DNA of 35,236 nt from Clostridiaceae bacterium (GTDB lineage: Bacteria; Bacillota; Clostridia; DSM-8532): the NCBI GenBank assembly GCA_012523705.1, contig JAAYTU010000014.1, positions 1 to 35,236 of the forward strand, written 5' to 3'. The translations under genes and the position numbers were made by a program. The notes beneath the pieces were generated by a model. The model worked only from the letters and a program-made list of their open reading frames with translations. It searched no databases and was not told the DNA's origin. Positions 17,726-26,083 of this stretch are shown here, in pieces; the stretch's first letter is position 1; each line of letters starts with the position of its first letter.

Positions 17726-20700
17726 TTATTCAACTAAAACTAATGGTTTACTTAATAGTCCATCTTTTCTGGCACGAATTTTTAGAGGCTCGCCTTTTTT
17801 CATGGTGAGCGTAAGAGCATTTGTCACTACCTGTCCCTTTTCATCAGTTGTCCAGAATGCATAGGATATATCATTAATATAAATCCCCGCTCCCTCAACT
17901 GGATTACCGTCTTTATCGGTAACTGTTATGGTGCTAGTATCTCCCTGGTTCAGGTTTTTTGCCTCGAGTATCAGAGGATAATCAACAGTAACATTCATTT
18001 TCGGAAGACTAAACCTTTGACTTCTAGGATTACCCTCTACAATCATAGCTCCTACAGTCAGTTCTATAGATGTACTGTCTGTCATGGTTTCCTTAGCTTT
18101 AAAGGTTATGGTAGCAAGCTTAGCTAATTCGCCATTTGATAAATTTGTCAAATTATCAATTTCATATATAATTCTGCCGTTTTGGGCGTCAACTCTGTGA
18201 CCAATTATTTTACCCTTTTTAGCCCAGGGCTCCAATAAAGTCTGAATGCCCACCGTATTGCCGTCCTGATCAACAGGAGCAACCTTATCAGGATCATACT
18301 TGATGTCTATATATACCTTTTTGAGATTTTTCGGATTCTTAATCTCAATAGTTGTATCAAAGTTTCCGCCTTCAAAAACAGTTGGGTGAGTTGTTGCCCA
18401 AACCTGCGGTGCTCCGGTATCTACAGTAAATCTTACGGTCTTAACCCCTTTATTTCCTGCTAAATCGGCATATTCCAATGTAAGTGTATGATAGCCATCG
18501 GCCAGCGGTAAAGCTGAACCTAGCTCTCCTTTTATAGCCAGATTGGAATCTCCCTCGATAATGAGATCTTCTAATTGCAGACCATCCAGCATAGCTTTTA
18601 TGCTGCTTTGATCAAGTCCGGTTACATTTGAACCCTTGATGATCTCGGCATTAAATGCTACTGTGCCGGTTTTAAGGCTGGCACCATCCTGAGGCGAGGT
18701 AATTTTGGCAGTAGTTTGCCTGTCAGATGACCCCTCTCCGTAAATGGCCCGAATCTGGTCAAAATACAAGGTTCCCTTTGTGCGCATCTCGTCTCTGGAA
18801 CACATAACCCTTATGGGAGTTTCAAGGACAAAGGGACCTTTTCTATTATCAGGAATCTTTGCCTCGACATAATTCCATCCCGTCCAGTTTATACCACCGG
18901 TTCCACTGACTGGATTGTAATCGGGAGTAAAGTCAATATAAAAGGTCTGACCGCTCGAATCTCTTACATTAGCTCTTAACCAGGCCTTACTATTGTCTCC
19001 GTAAACCCACATTCCTATAGCACTTGGATTTCCGGGAACGGGTGTTTCTATTTTAGCATTTGAACCCGGAGCTGTCATATAGGCATAGACACCTGCTACA
19101 CCGGCTTCAACACCTGAATCCAATGTGAAATCATAATCCAGCTTTAACAATCCCTTACCCGATCTTGCTAAATCTGCGTCTTCTATAAGTGATACATTGC
19201 CTGACCTAGATCTGACCGTAGAAGCTCCCCATTTCATATTGCCTTCGAAGTCTTCAATGGCATCTAGGTTTGCAGATGGAACAACCACATTTATATATGA
19301 AGCTGTATCTCCATACTGAACCTTAATTCGGCCCTGACTGGCATCTGTTGCGGTTAATGTGAATACTCCCTCAGGCGTTATTGATCCAATATTTCCTTCA
19401 ACCTGCCAGGTAAAGGAAGTGTCATGGGAGTTGACCTTAATCCCTTTATAATAAGCTTCGCAGCTTAAATCAACCTTGTCTCCCGGTAACATTGTCAACA
19501 TTGTTTTTGAAGGAGCAATTGATGTAACTTGGTCTAGGACTTTTACTGTGGCAGAAGTTCCACTAAGACCGCTTACAGCCAGCACTGAATAGTTGCCTGT
19601 CTTATCACCTATTGATAGATTGCCCTTTGAATCAATGGTGCCGGTTCCGGTAGCCCAATTAATTTGCTCAGGCACCTTCGCAGGAAGATAGTGCTCATCG
19701 GTTGCTAAAACTGATAGCTTGACCGATGATCCGGGCAGAGCATATACCACTTTTGGATATATATGTAGTTTCTCAGCTTTATCACTCTTTACTGCGGTAC
19801 CTTCTTTTATAGCCACACTTTGTTTAGAGATCAGAATAAGACCGTTTGAGTTAGCACGCTCTCTTCCATCGGAAGGACTGTTCAATAATTGGGGGCTATT
19901 ATATCCCGGCATCCTGCCAATAATCGCAGAAGAACCGCCGCCATCAAGTTTTAAGGCCTTAACACATCCAAGCTTATGCAGGAATTGGGCCATTTCGGCA
20001 CTTGATAAACCCTGGCTGGCTGTACTTCTTCCATCAACCTGAAAGAATACAACTTCGCCGTTTGCCTTAACCCCAACAGCCGAGTAGGGAGCATAATCAG
20101 ATGTGGATAACCCACTTGCAATTGCACCATTATTAATTAATATGGTGTCTCCGCCAACAGCCTGCTGAACATCGGCCCATTTATTCTCAACATCCTTGAA
20201 GTTGAAAACCAGTTCATCCCCCATTCTGAAATTCCCAAGAACACTATATCCGCTCTTATGATTCCGAGCAGACAGAACCAGCTGATTCGGGCCAATGGGA
20301 GTAGATTGAGCATTTAGCTTAATGCCCGAAACTACGGCCTTAACTTGTTCTCCTATCCTTAAATCACCTTCTGTTATATCCAGCACTATTTCAAGACTGG
20401 GCACCTTGCTGCCTGTATTTGGTCCAAAATCGCTGGTGTAAAGATATGGGCCCCAATCGTTCTGGGATTTGTTTAGATTCCTAAAAACATGAGTATTGCC
20501 CCCTGTGGTAAAACTCATCTCTATATTAGGTTTGTCAATAACTACAGAGCCGTCTGCATTGAAACCGACAGCATTCCAGTCAGTGTTACTGTAGCTGATC
20601 AAACGTCGATTTTGTACTAGAAGACCTATCGGAATACCCGTGTCAACATAATAAAAATCACCATTTATGCCGCCTATTATAGATAACCCCTGTTCTTCCT

Positions 20701-21019
20701 CTCTTTTGGATAAATTACTTAAGGTTACCCGGCTAGCCACACTGTTTCCATATGCAGCATAAATCATTGCATCAGAACTGGCGGGATTAAAAGTAATGGT
20801 TTTACCCACCTTGTTTTTCCCGCCGCTGTTGGCACCAATCCATTGGTTAAGGACTACACCTTCCGCTATCTCCCTTTCGTCATTATGAAAAATCTGTGTG
20901 GAAGAAAAATCATTGATGAAGGCAAGTGCAATATTCTCTGGCAAGTATGATAAAACTAATGCTATCGCGAGAAATACTGCGACTGTTGGCTTAAGTATTC
21001 TAAGTAGTTTTTTTCTCAT
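17726..21019 (-). CDS. secreted multidomain phosphodiester glycosidase (NAGPA/DUF2233) protein
   Basis: 1097 residues from the chosen ATG (21019, AGGGGG 6 bp upstream). The start MRKKLLRILKPTVAVFLAIA gives a signal peptide cleaved near residue 32. Residues about 50-400 form a phosphodiester glycosidase (NAGPA) domain: GGINGDFYYVDTGIPIG, GVKANGEVVFFQVDGR and the hallmark LKLDGGGSSAII. Next come two Ig-like (Big_2-type) repeats (about 420-590), a beta-sandwich carbohydrate-binding-like region (about 600-770), an Ig-like domain (about 780-880), a cohesin-like domain beginning near VYIDIKYDPDKVAP (about 890-1010) and a final Ig-like domain. Relatives remove N-acetylglucosamine in phosphodiester linkage from glycans or wall polymers. 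No sortase motif or SLH domain was seen, so it is probably released or held by its binding domains. Gram-positive cell-surface polymer remodelling is a reasonable inference. Confidence 0.85.
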   Translation of the reverse strand: MRKKLLRILKPTVAVFLAIALVLSYLPENIALAFINDFSSTQIFHNDEREIAEGVVLNQWIGANSGGKNKVGKTITFNPASSDAMIYAAYGNSVASRVTLSNLSKREEEQGLSIIGGINGDFYYVDTGIPIGLLVQNRRLISYSNTDWNAVGFNADGSVVIDKPNIEMSFTTGGNTHVFRNLNKSQNDWGPYLYTSDFGPNTGSKVPSLEIVLDITEGDLRIGEQVKAVVSGIKLNAQSTPIGPNQLVLSARNHKSGYSVLGNFRMGDELVFNFKDVENKWADVQQAVGGDTILINNGAIASGLSTSDYAPYSAVGVKANGEVVFFQVDGRSTASQGLSSAEMAQFLHKLGCVKALKLDGGGSSAIIGRMPGYNSPQLLNSPSDGRERANSNGLILISKQSVAIKEGTAVKSDKAEKLHIYPKVVYALPGSSVKLSVLATDEHYLPAKVPEQINWATGTGTIDSKGNLSIGDKTGNYSVLAVSGLSGTSATVKVLDQVTSIAPSKTMLTMLPGDKVDLSCEAYYKGIKVNSHDTSFTWQVEGNIGSITPEGVFTLTATDASQGRIKVQYGDTASYINVVVPSANLDAIEDFEGNMKWGASTVRSRSGNVSLIEDADLARSGKGLLKLDYDFTLDSGVEAGVAGVYAYMTAPGSNAKIETPVPGNPSAIGMWVYGDNSKAWLRANVRDSSGQTFYIDFTPDYNPVSGTGGINWTGWNYVEAKIPDNRKGPFVLETPIRVMCSRDEMRTKGTLYFDQIRAIYGEGSSDRQTTAKITSPQDGASLKTGTVAFNAEIIKGSNVTGLDQSSIKAMLDGLQLEDLIIEGDSNLAIKGELGSALPLADGYHTLTLEYADLAGNKGVKTVRFTVDTGAPQVWATTHPTVFEGGNFDTTIEIKNPKNLKKVYIDIKYDPDKVAPVDQDGNTVGIQTLLEPWAKKGKIIGHRVDAQNGRIIYEIDNLTNLSNGELAKLATITFKAKETMTDSTSIELTVGAMIVEGNPRSQRFSLPKMNVTVDYPLILEAKNLNQGDTSTITVTDKDGNPVEGAGIYINDISYAFWTTDEKGQVVTNALTLTMKKGEPLKIRARKDGLLSKPLVLVE

Positions 21020-21198
21020 GTAGAACCCCCTGATAATAATAATCCTTTCCAAATAAAAGCTTACCATATCTGTTATTCAGAGGACAGATTATTTCTGTTA
21101 ATTCTGTGTTTCTGTTTTGTTACGAAACTTAATCATAATAGAAGTCATAAACTTTTGCAGAAATAGTTATTAAATATCACCAAATTTTTATATGTCTC

Positions 21199-21227
21199 TT
21201 GTTCTAGGGAAATAATTACAATATAAT
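21199..21227 (+). promoter_or_regulatory. promoter of the AIM24-family gene
   Basis: TTGTTC (21199-21204), 17-bp spacer, TATAAT (21222-21227), about 100 bp before the start codon. Confidence 0.6.
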
Positions 21228-21326
21228 AGTTTTATAAAGATATTGGATGGATTTTATGCTAAATATCAGAAGCTTGGCATATTATTATCCGAAATGAATA
21301 ATTATTTTTTATGGAGGAGGCAAATT

Positions 21327-22007
21327 ATGAGATATGAAATCCTTGGCGAGCCACTACCAGCAGTCACTTGCTTTGTTAACGAAGGAGAAACCTTAATTAC
21401 TGAAAGAGGTTCCATGTGTTGGATGAGTCCTAACATGAAGATGGAAACATCAACAAATGGCGGCATCGGCAAAGCTTTCGGAAGAATGTTTTCTGGAGAC
21501 TCCTTTTTTCAAAACAGATACACCGCAGTTGGTGGTGAAGGAATGATTGCATTTGCATCAAGCTTCCCCGGATCTATCAGGGCATTTGAAATCAGCCCGG
21601 GAAATAATATCATCGTACAGAAATCAGCATTTCTTGCATCAGAAGCTGGAGTAGAACTATCTCTTCATTTCCGCAAGAATCTTGGATCAGGATTGTTCGG
21701 CGGAGAAGGCTTTATTATGCAAAGACTTTCTGGCAACGGCACAGCCTTTATAGAAATCGACGGTCATGCTGTTGAGTATGATTTGAAAGCAGGTCAAAGC
21801 ATTATAGTTGATACAGGATACTTGGCTGCAATGTCTGAGAGCTGCACAATGGATATTAAAACTGTGCCTGGCGTGAAAAATATGTTCTTCGGAGGCGAAG
21901 GAATATTTAACACCGTGGTTACAGGCCCCGGCAAGGTTCTGCTTCAGACCATGCCAATCAGCAATGTAGCGGCATCCATCAGGCCATTTATACCTTCAGC
22001 TAAGTAA
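21327..22007 (+). CDS. TIGR00266/AIM24-family protein
   Basis: 226 residues, MRYEILGEPLPAVTCFVNEGE onward. The glycine-rich beta-repeat architecture fits the TIGR00266 (AIM24-like) family: MSPNMKMETS, a RMFSGDSFFQNRY segment, IVQKSAFLASEAGVEL, LGSGLFGGEGFIMQRLSGNGTAFIE and a C-terminal VPGVKNMFFGGEGIF. No signal peptide or membrane segment. Biochemical function is not established; AIM24 in yeast is a mitochondrial inner-membrane organiser. GGAGGAGG lies 6 bp before the chosen ATG; an upstream in-frame extension of 28 residues lacks this support. Monocistronic, with its own promoter and terminator. Confidence 0.88.
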   Translation: MRYEILGEPLPAVTCFVNEGETLITERGSMCWMSPNMKMETSTNGGIGKAFGRMFSGDSFFQNRYTAVGGEGMIAFASSFPGSIRAFEISPGNNIIVQKSAFLASEAGVELSLHFRKNLGSGLFGGEGFIMQRLSGNGTAFIEIDGHAVEYDLKAGQSIIVDTGYLAAMSESCTMDIKTVPGVKNMFFGGEGIFNTVVTGPGKVLLQTMPISNVAASIRPFIPSAK

Positions 22008-22070
22008 TAACTTGTTACATAAATCTTCTATATCAAATTGCGCTATCTAGATGTGCTTTTGGACATAATT

Positions 22071-22117
22071 ATGTCGGGGAATGTAGGATTAATTTCGTAC
22101 CTCCCCGACATTTGTTT
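22071..22117 (+). terminator. intrinsic terminator after the AIM24-family gene
   Basis: ATGTCGGGGA pairs with TCCCCGACAT (22102-22111) and is followed by TTGTTTT. It lies between convergent genes and may also slow transcription from the minus-strand GRE operon, though that side has no U-tract. Confidence 0.85.
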
Positions 22118-22143
22118 TAGAACCTTTTTATAGAGCAATTATT

Positions 22144-23028
22144 TTAGCCTTTCAATGCCCTTAATTTGTCTAAGAGCTCAAGGCCATCCCCTGCCATTCC
22201 ATACTGTCCCATAGATATTGAAGGCTTTGTTTTTCCGTGGAAATCGCTTCCCCCTGTAACAACAAGAGAAAATTCCTCTGCCTTCTGCAAAAAGTATTGG
22301 TTCTCCTGAAGAGTATGATAACTGCTGTAGGCCTCTATCCCCTTTACTCCCTGCTTAACTATGCTATCAAGAAGATGCAGCCTGCCCTTCAGATTGTTTC
22401 CCGGATGAGCTAATACGGGTACTCCGCCTGTTTCTGTGACTAAAGAAACAGCTTCCTCCATGGAAATATAATTAATATGAACATAGGCTGGCTTTCCCTG
22501 AGAACAATAATCCCAGTAAAAGTTTACATAAGGATTGTCCGCCCTTGAGCCTCCCGGCAGAAAAGGCTTAAGAAGTGGATTCTTATGGCTATCGGGCTTG
22601 TTTAGTACGATTTCTGCAATAATCTCACCTGTAACAAAGCCATCTTTTGCATAACTCATGGCCTCATCAGGGTCAAGTTCAATGCCCATTTTTCTTACCA
22701 GATCAATCCTCTTTTTCGCCGCTATTATTTCCTGATTCCGTATATCTTCATCCACTTTGGCATAGGCTTTAGCTTTATGATTAATAAAATAACCTAGAAT
22801 ATGAAATACAACATCATTATGAATACAATCAAGCTCTACAGCCGGTATTACCTCTATGCCAAACTTCTTCCCTGCTTCAATACCCTCATCCACGCCCATG
22901 GTCGTGTTATGATCAGTTATGGCTATTGCCTTAAGTCCTGCGTTATCAGCAATAGACACAAGGGTTTCGGGAGTATACTCTCCGTCACAGCTATATATTG
23001 AATGCATGTGTAGATCTATTTTTGCCAT
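22144..23028 (-). CDS. PHP-domain phosphoesterase
   Basis: 294 residues. Metal-ligand motifs of the PHP fold are present: DLHMHSIYSCDG at the N-terminus, AITDHNTTMG, an AVELDC glutamate, VLAHPGN and GGSDFHGK near the C-terminus. Cytosolic, no signal peptide. Stand-alone PHP proteins of this size are usually phosphatases or phosphodiesterases (for example nucleoside bisphosphate phosphatases, RNase AM). Its position as the last gene of the GRE operon, 20 bp after the oxidoreductase, suggests it acts on a phosphorylated intermediate or damaged metabolite of that pathway, but this is inference. Start chosen at 23028 because AGGAG lies 6 bp upstream. Confidence 0.87.
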   Translation of the reverse strand: MAKIDLHMHSIYSCDGEYTPETLVSIADNAGLKAIAITDHNTTMGVDEGIEAGKKFGIEVIPAVELDCIHNDVVFHILGYFINHKAKAYAKVDEDIRNQEIIAAKKRIDLVRKMGIELDPDEAMSYAKDGFVTGEIIAEIVLNKPDSHKNPLLKPFLPGGSRADNPYVNFYWDYCSQGKPAYVHINYISMEEAVSLVTETGGVPVLAHPGNNLKGRLHLLDSIVKQGVKGIEAYSSYHTLQENQYFLQKAEEFSLVVTGGSDFHGKTKPSISMGQYGMAGDGLELLDKLRALKG

Positions 23029-23048
23029 AATAATCTCCTGCTTCTTGA

Positions 23049-24110
23049 TTAAAAATATTGATAGCAATCCTTCAGATTGTCAGAATCAAAGTCCTCAAGA
23101 GGTAAGAATATCTTGTTACCTGTCCGTGATGATTCATAAGAGGCAGCTATAAGCTGAGTAGTATTCCATTCCTTTGTAAGGGTATCAACTGCCTTTTCAC
23201 CATTTAATACACATTCAACAAATCTATCAATCTCTTTTTTGAAGCTATCCATATGTCCCGGATATACGCTGTTTATATCCCCATCCTCTGGAATAGAAAT
23301 GGTAATGTCTTCCCTCTTATCCCCAATATAAATCTCTGCCCATGCATCCGATGGCAAATAGGAGCTGAACGTAAAGTTTATCTGACCCTTCCGGCCTAGA
23401 ATACGACCTTTATAGAGCATTCCCTTTCGATCAAAATAGCTTCCCTGCAGCAGCAAGGTTGCACCGTTCTTATATTCTACCATATTAATTGTATAATCCT
23501 CTACTTCACGACCGGGCAATACTATTTTATTATTGGCGGTTATACACTCTGGCTCCCCGAGCCAATCAGCTGCCTGATCTATTAAATGTCCACAAAGTTC
23601 TCTCAGGATACCTCCGCCTGAAATCAACTTATGCTTCCACTTTATTTCCTCCCGATACATAGAGAATTCCAAATCTATGTGAAATATCTGACCTATTCTG
23701 GAAAGCTCTTTATTTATAGCAAGAATTGTTGGCTGACTTCTTATTTGTGAATCAGCATAGAAGCAGCAGTTACTATCTTCAAGCAACTCAAGGGTCTCCT
23801 TTACATCCCTTAGTCCGTATCCCATAGGCTTTTCTAAAAATACATGCTTGCCCTGCTCTATTGCCAGTTTGTATTTTTCAAGCCTGTCGGCCTGTGGTGT
23901 GCTAATTGTTATAACATCTATATCAGGATCATTAATCATATCCTGCCAACTGCTATATATTTTAGCCTCCGGATGATTTTTCTGAATTTCTGCTGCCTTT
24001 TCGATAGTTCTGTTATACAATCCCGTAATTCTGCAATTTTTATTCTTTGCGAACACTTCTGCGTGGACTCTTCCCATTTTCCCGCATCCTAAAATTCCTA
24101 TGTTTAGCAT
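23049..24110 (-). CDS. Gfo/Idh/MocA-family NAD(P)-dependent oxidoreductase
   Basis: 353 residues. The N-terminal Rossmann fold begins MLNIGILGCGKMGRVHAE (GxGxxG at 8-13), followed by the family motif LEKPMG with catalytic Lys94, and the C-terminal sandwich carries the conserved GGGILRELCGHLIDQ with the active-site histidine. The residue usually Asp before Cys/Gly-x-His is Glu here. The family oxidises or reduces sugars, inositols or sugar phosphates at a hydroxyl. The ATG at 24110 follows GGAGG; an upstream GTG is not supported. Within the GRE operon it may interconvert the imported compound with a polyol or keto form. Substrate unknown. Confidence 0.88.
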   Translation of the reverse strand: MLNIGILGCGKMGRVHAEVFAKNKNCRITGLYNRTIEKAAEIQKNHPEAKIYSSWQDMINDPDIDVITISTPQADRLEKYKLAIEQGKHVFLEKPMGYGLRDVKETLELLEDSNCCFYADSQIRSQPTILAINKELSRIGQIFHIDLEFSMYREEIKWKHKLISGGGILRELCGHLIDQAADWLGEPECITANNKIVLPGREVEDYTINMVEYKNGATLLLQGSYFDRKGMLYKGRILGRKGQINFTFSSYLPSDAWAEIYIGDKREDITISIPEDGDINSVYPGHMDSFKKEIDRFVECVLNGEKAVDTLTKEWNTTQLIAASYESSRTGNKIFLPLEDFDSDNLKDCYQYF

Positions 24111-24127
24111 AATTACCTCCACTGTGC

Positions 24128-24178
24128 GACAGGGTCAGCAAAGGGGGCGGTACTGTGTTTTTCCCGTCCCCTGTCTAA
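24128..24178 (-). repeat. intercistronic palindrome between activase and oxidoreductase genes
   Basis: On the minus strand GACAGGGGACGG is followed by CCGCCCCC and CCCTGTC, giving a long imperfect GC-rich hairpin in the 74-bp gap. It may be a degenerate member of the same palindrome family as 17680-17720. It could reduce expression of the two downstream genes. Confidence 0.5.
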
Positions 24179-24184
24179 TCTGTC

Positions 24185-25105
24185 TTATTTATTACTAAAA
24201 CCTGCATCTGAAATTATTTTTCTCAGCTCTTCAATCTTATCCTCTGCAGGAGGTTTGAAATCCTGCATTTCATAAGTCATTCCACAAGAAACATATTTCC
24301 CGCTCCCGTATTGATGGAAGGGCAGCAGTGCAAGTTTATCAATTCCGTATTCCTTAAGTTCGGAGATTACCTTGGATACAAATTTTTCAGTATCGTTGAC
24401 GCCCGGAATTACAGGTACTCGCACCAATATATTTGCCTTTTTCTCTGCAAGCATTTTTAAGTTTTCTTTTATATGGCTGTTTGAAGCACCGATATACTTT
24501 TTGTGAATCTCATTGTCCCAATGCTTAAAATCATACAGAAAGAGATCGGTATAGGGCAGAACATCCAACAACACCTTTTTATCTACAGCTCCTGTAGTTT
24601 CAATAGCTGTATTAACGCCTGCGTCATGGAGCATCTTAAGCAGTTCAAGGGCAAATTCAGATTGAACCAACGGTTCACCCCCAGAAAGAGTTAATCCGCC
24701 CCCGCTTTGATCATAAAAAACCTTATCTCTCATTACGATGTCGAAAACCTCTTGGGCTGTCATCTTTTCACCTTTAACGCCAAGTGCACCGGTTGGGCAA
24801 ACATTTACCCAGCTTAAATCCTTGGAGGCATTGATAGCTTTCCAGTCTATCAAAAGCCCGTCCTCGGTCAACTTCACTTCATTATTAGGGCAGCTACGCT
24901 CACATAAGCCGCAACCAATGCATTTGGATTTTACATAGAAAACCTGAGGTTCGTAGGCCTGGGATTCAGGATTGGAGCACCATTTACAGCTAAGAGGACA
25001 TCCTTTTAAAAATACAATAGTGCGTATTCCAGGGCCGTCATGTATACTATAGCGCTGAATATCAAAGACTGTACCAGTTATTGTGCGGGCATTTTCAGCA
25101 TTCAT
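24185..25105 (-). CDS. glycyl radical enzyme activase (radical SAM)
   Basis: 306-residue activating enzyme that installs the glycyl radical on the GRE two genes upstream. The radical SAM motif is CPLSCKWC (C36, C40, C43), preceded by the GRE-activase signature YSIHDGPGIRTIVFLKG, and SGGEP occurs near residue 138. The ferredoxin-like insert has CIGCGLCERSC (C62, C65, C68, C72) and a lone VNVCPTGAL (C103). The usual second CxxCxxC triplet between 72 and 103 is missing, so probably one auxiliary [4Fe-4S] cluster rather than two. Its start overlaps the pfkB-like stop by 4 bp (ATGA), indicating translational coupling. Confidence 0.94.
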   Translation of the reverse strand: MNAENARTITGTVFDIQRYSIHDGPGIRTIVFLKGCPLSCKWCSNPESQAYEPQVFYVKSKCIGCGLCERSCPNNEVKLTEDGLLIDWKAINASKDLSWVNVCPTGALGVKGEKMTAQEVFDIVMRDKVFYDQSGGGLTLSGGEPLVQSEFALELLKMLHDAGVNTAIETTGAVDKKVLLDVLPYTDLFLYDFKHWDNEIHKKYIGASNSHIKENLKMLAEKKANILVRVPVIPGVNDTEKFVSKVISELKEYGIDKLALLPFHQYGSGKYVSCGMTYEMQDFKPPAEDKIEELRKIISDAGFSNK

Positions 25106-26070
25106 GACTTCACCAGCCTTGGAACAGTTTTCATGCAGTTTTCTATCTCACTGATTGCAGGGACAGAAGATACTCCCCCCCGATTAGTTATAGATTGGGC
25201 ACCTGCGGCATTGGCGAAATCTAAAATATCTTCTATTTCATTTTGCGTCATCCCATCAATATTGCCACGCTTAATAATTCTATACAGCACAGCTGCCATA
25301 AAGCAGTCTCCGGCACCTGTTGTATCGACAGGCTTTGTATCATATGTGTTCTGACAACCCGTCCAACCATTATAATAGTAGAAGGATCCTTTAGGGCCGC
25401 AGGATACTATGACCATCTTCGGACCATAGGAAATAATTTTTTTGGCTGCCTTCTCAAGATCTTCCTCTCCTGTAAGCAGGGCAATTTCCTCTTCGGAAGA
25501 CTTATATATATCTACATAAGAAAGTGACTTTCTTATTATCTCTATAGCCTCTTCCTGGCTGGCCCAGAGACTTTCTCTATAATTAACATCCAATGTAATC
25601 AGCATTCCCTTTTGTCGAGCCTCATTTATCACGTGAAAGGTTGTATCACGAATTGGTTGATCTGTAAGGCACATGCCTGAAAAATGCAGGACTTTGGAGG
25701 CTAACACCTTTTCCATTGGAACATCCTCAAGTGTTAATCTTATGTCCGCAGCATATTTCCTTGAAAAAGTGAAGCTTCTTTCTCCATTGTTGAGAGTAAC
25801 AAGAGACAGGGTTGTAAAGGCTTCAGGGTCTGCTTTACATCCACTCATGTCCACATTGCAGCTTTCAACCTTACCTCTTATGTTTTTACCCAATTCGTCA
25901 TAGCCCACTTTGCCCACCATAAGGGTTCTGAGCCCTAATTTGCCTGCTGCAGCAGCTAAATTGGCTATAGTTCCACCGGCATTGCATTCAAATACTAAAT
26001 TCCCTGATGGCGATGGATCCATAGGTGTAAAGTCTATTAATATATCTCCTATTGCACAAAGATCATACAT
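25102..26070 (-). CDS. PfkB-family carbohydrate kinase
   Basis: 322 residues of the ribokinase/fructokinase fold. The first signature reads NAGGTIANLAAAAGKLG (near 30-46, usually GG.x.N.A) and the second is DTTGAGDCFMAA, with catalytic Asp255 and the anion-hole GAGD. The opening MYDLCAIGDILIDFTP is fructokinase-like. Phosphorylates a sugar or polyol hydroxyl with ATP. It lies between the GRE and its activase (13 bp after the GRE stop, 4-bp overlap with the activase), an unusual arrangement implying that kinase and GRE work on successive intermediates. The expected product is a sugar or polyol phosphate; the precise substrate cannot be read from sequence. Confidence 0.92.
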   Translation of the reverse strand: MYDLCAIGDILIDFTPMDPSPSGNLVFECNAGGTIANLAAAAGKLGLRTLMVGKVGYDELGKNIRGKVESCNVDMSGCKADPEAFTTLSLVTLNNGERSFTFSRKYAADIRLTLEDVPMEKVLASKVLHFSGMCLTDQPIRDTTFHVINEARQKGMLITLDVNYRESLWASQEEAIEIIRKSLSYVDIYKSSEEEIALLTGEEDLEKAAKKIISYGPKMVIVSCGPKGSFYYYNGWTGCQNTYDTKPVDTTGAGDCFMAAVLYRIIKRGNIDGMTQNEIEDILDFANAAGAQSITNRGGVSSVPAISEIENCMKTVPRLVKS

Positions 26071-26083
26071 AGTTATCTTCCTT

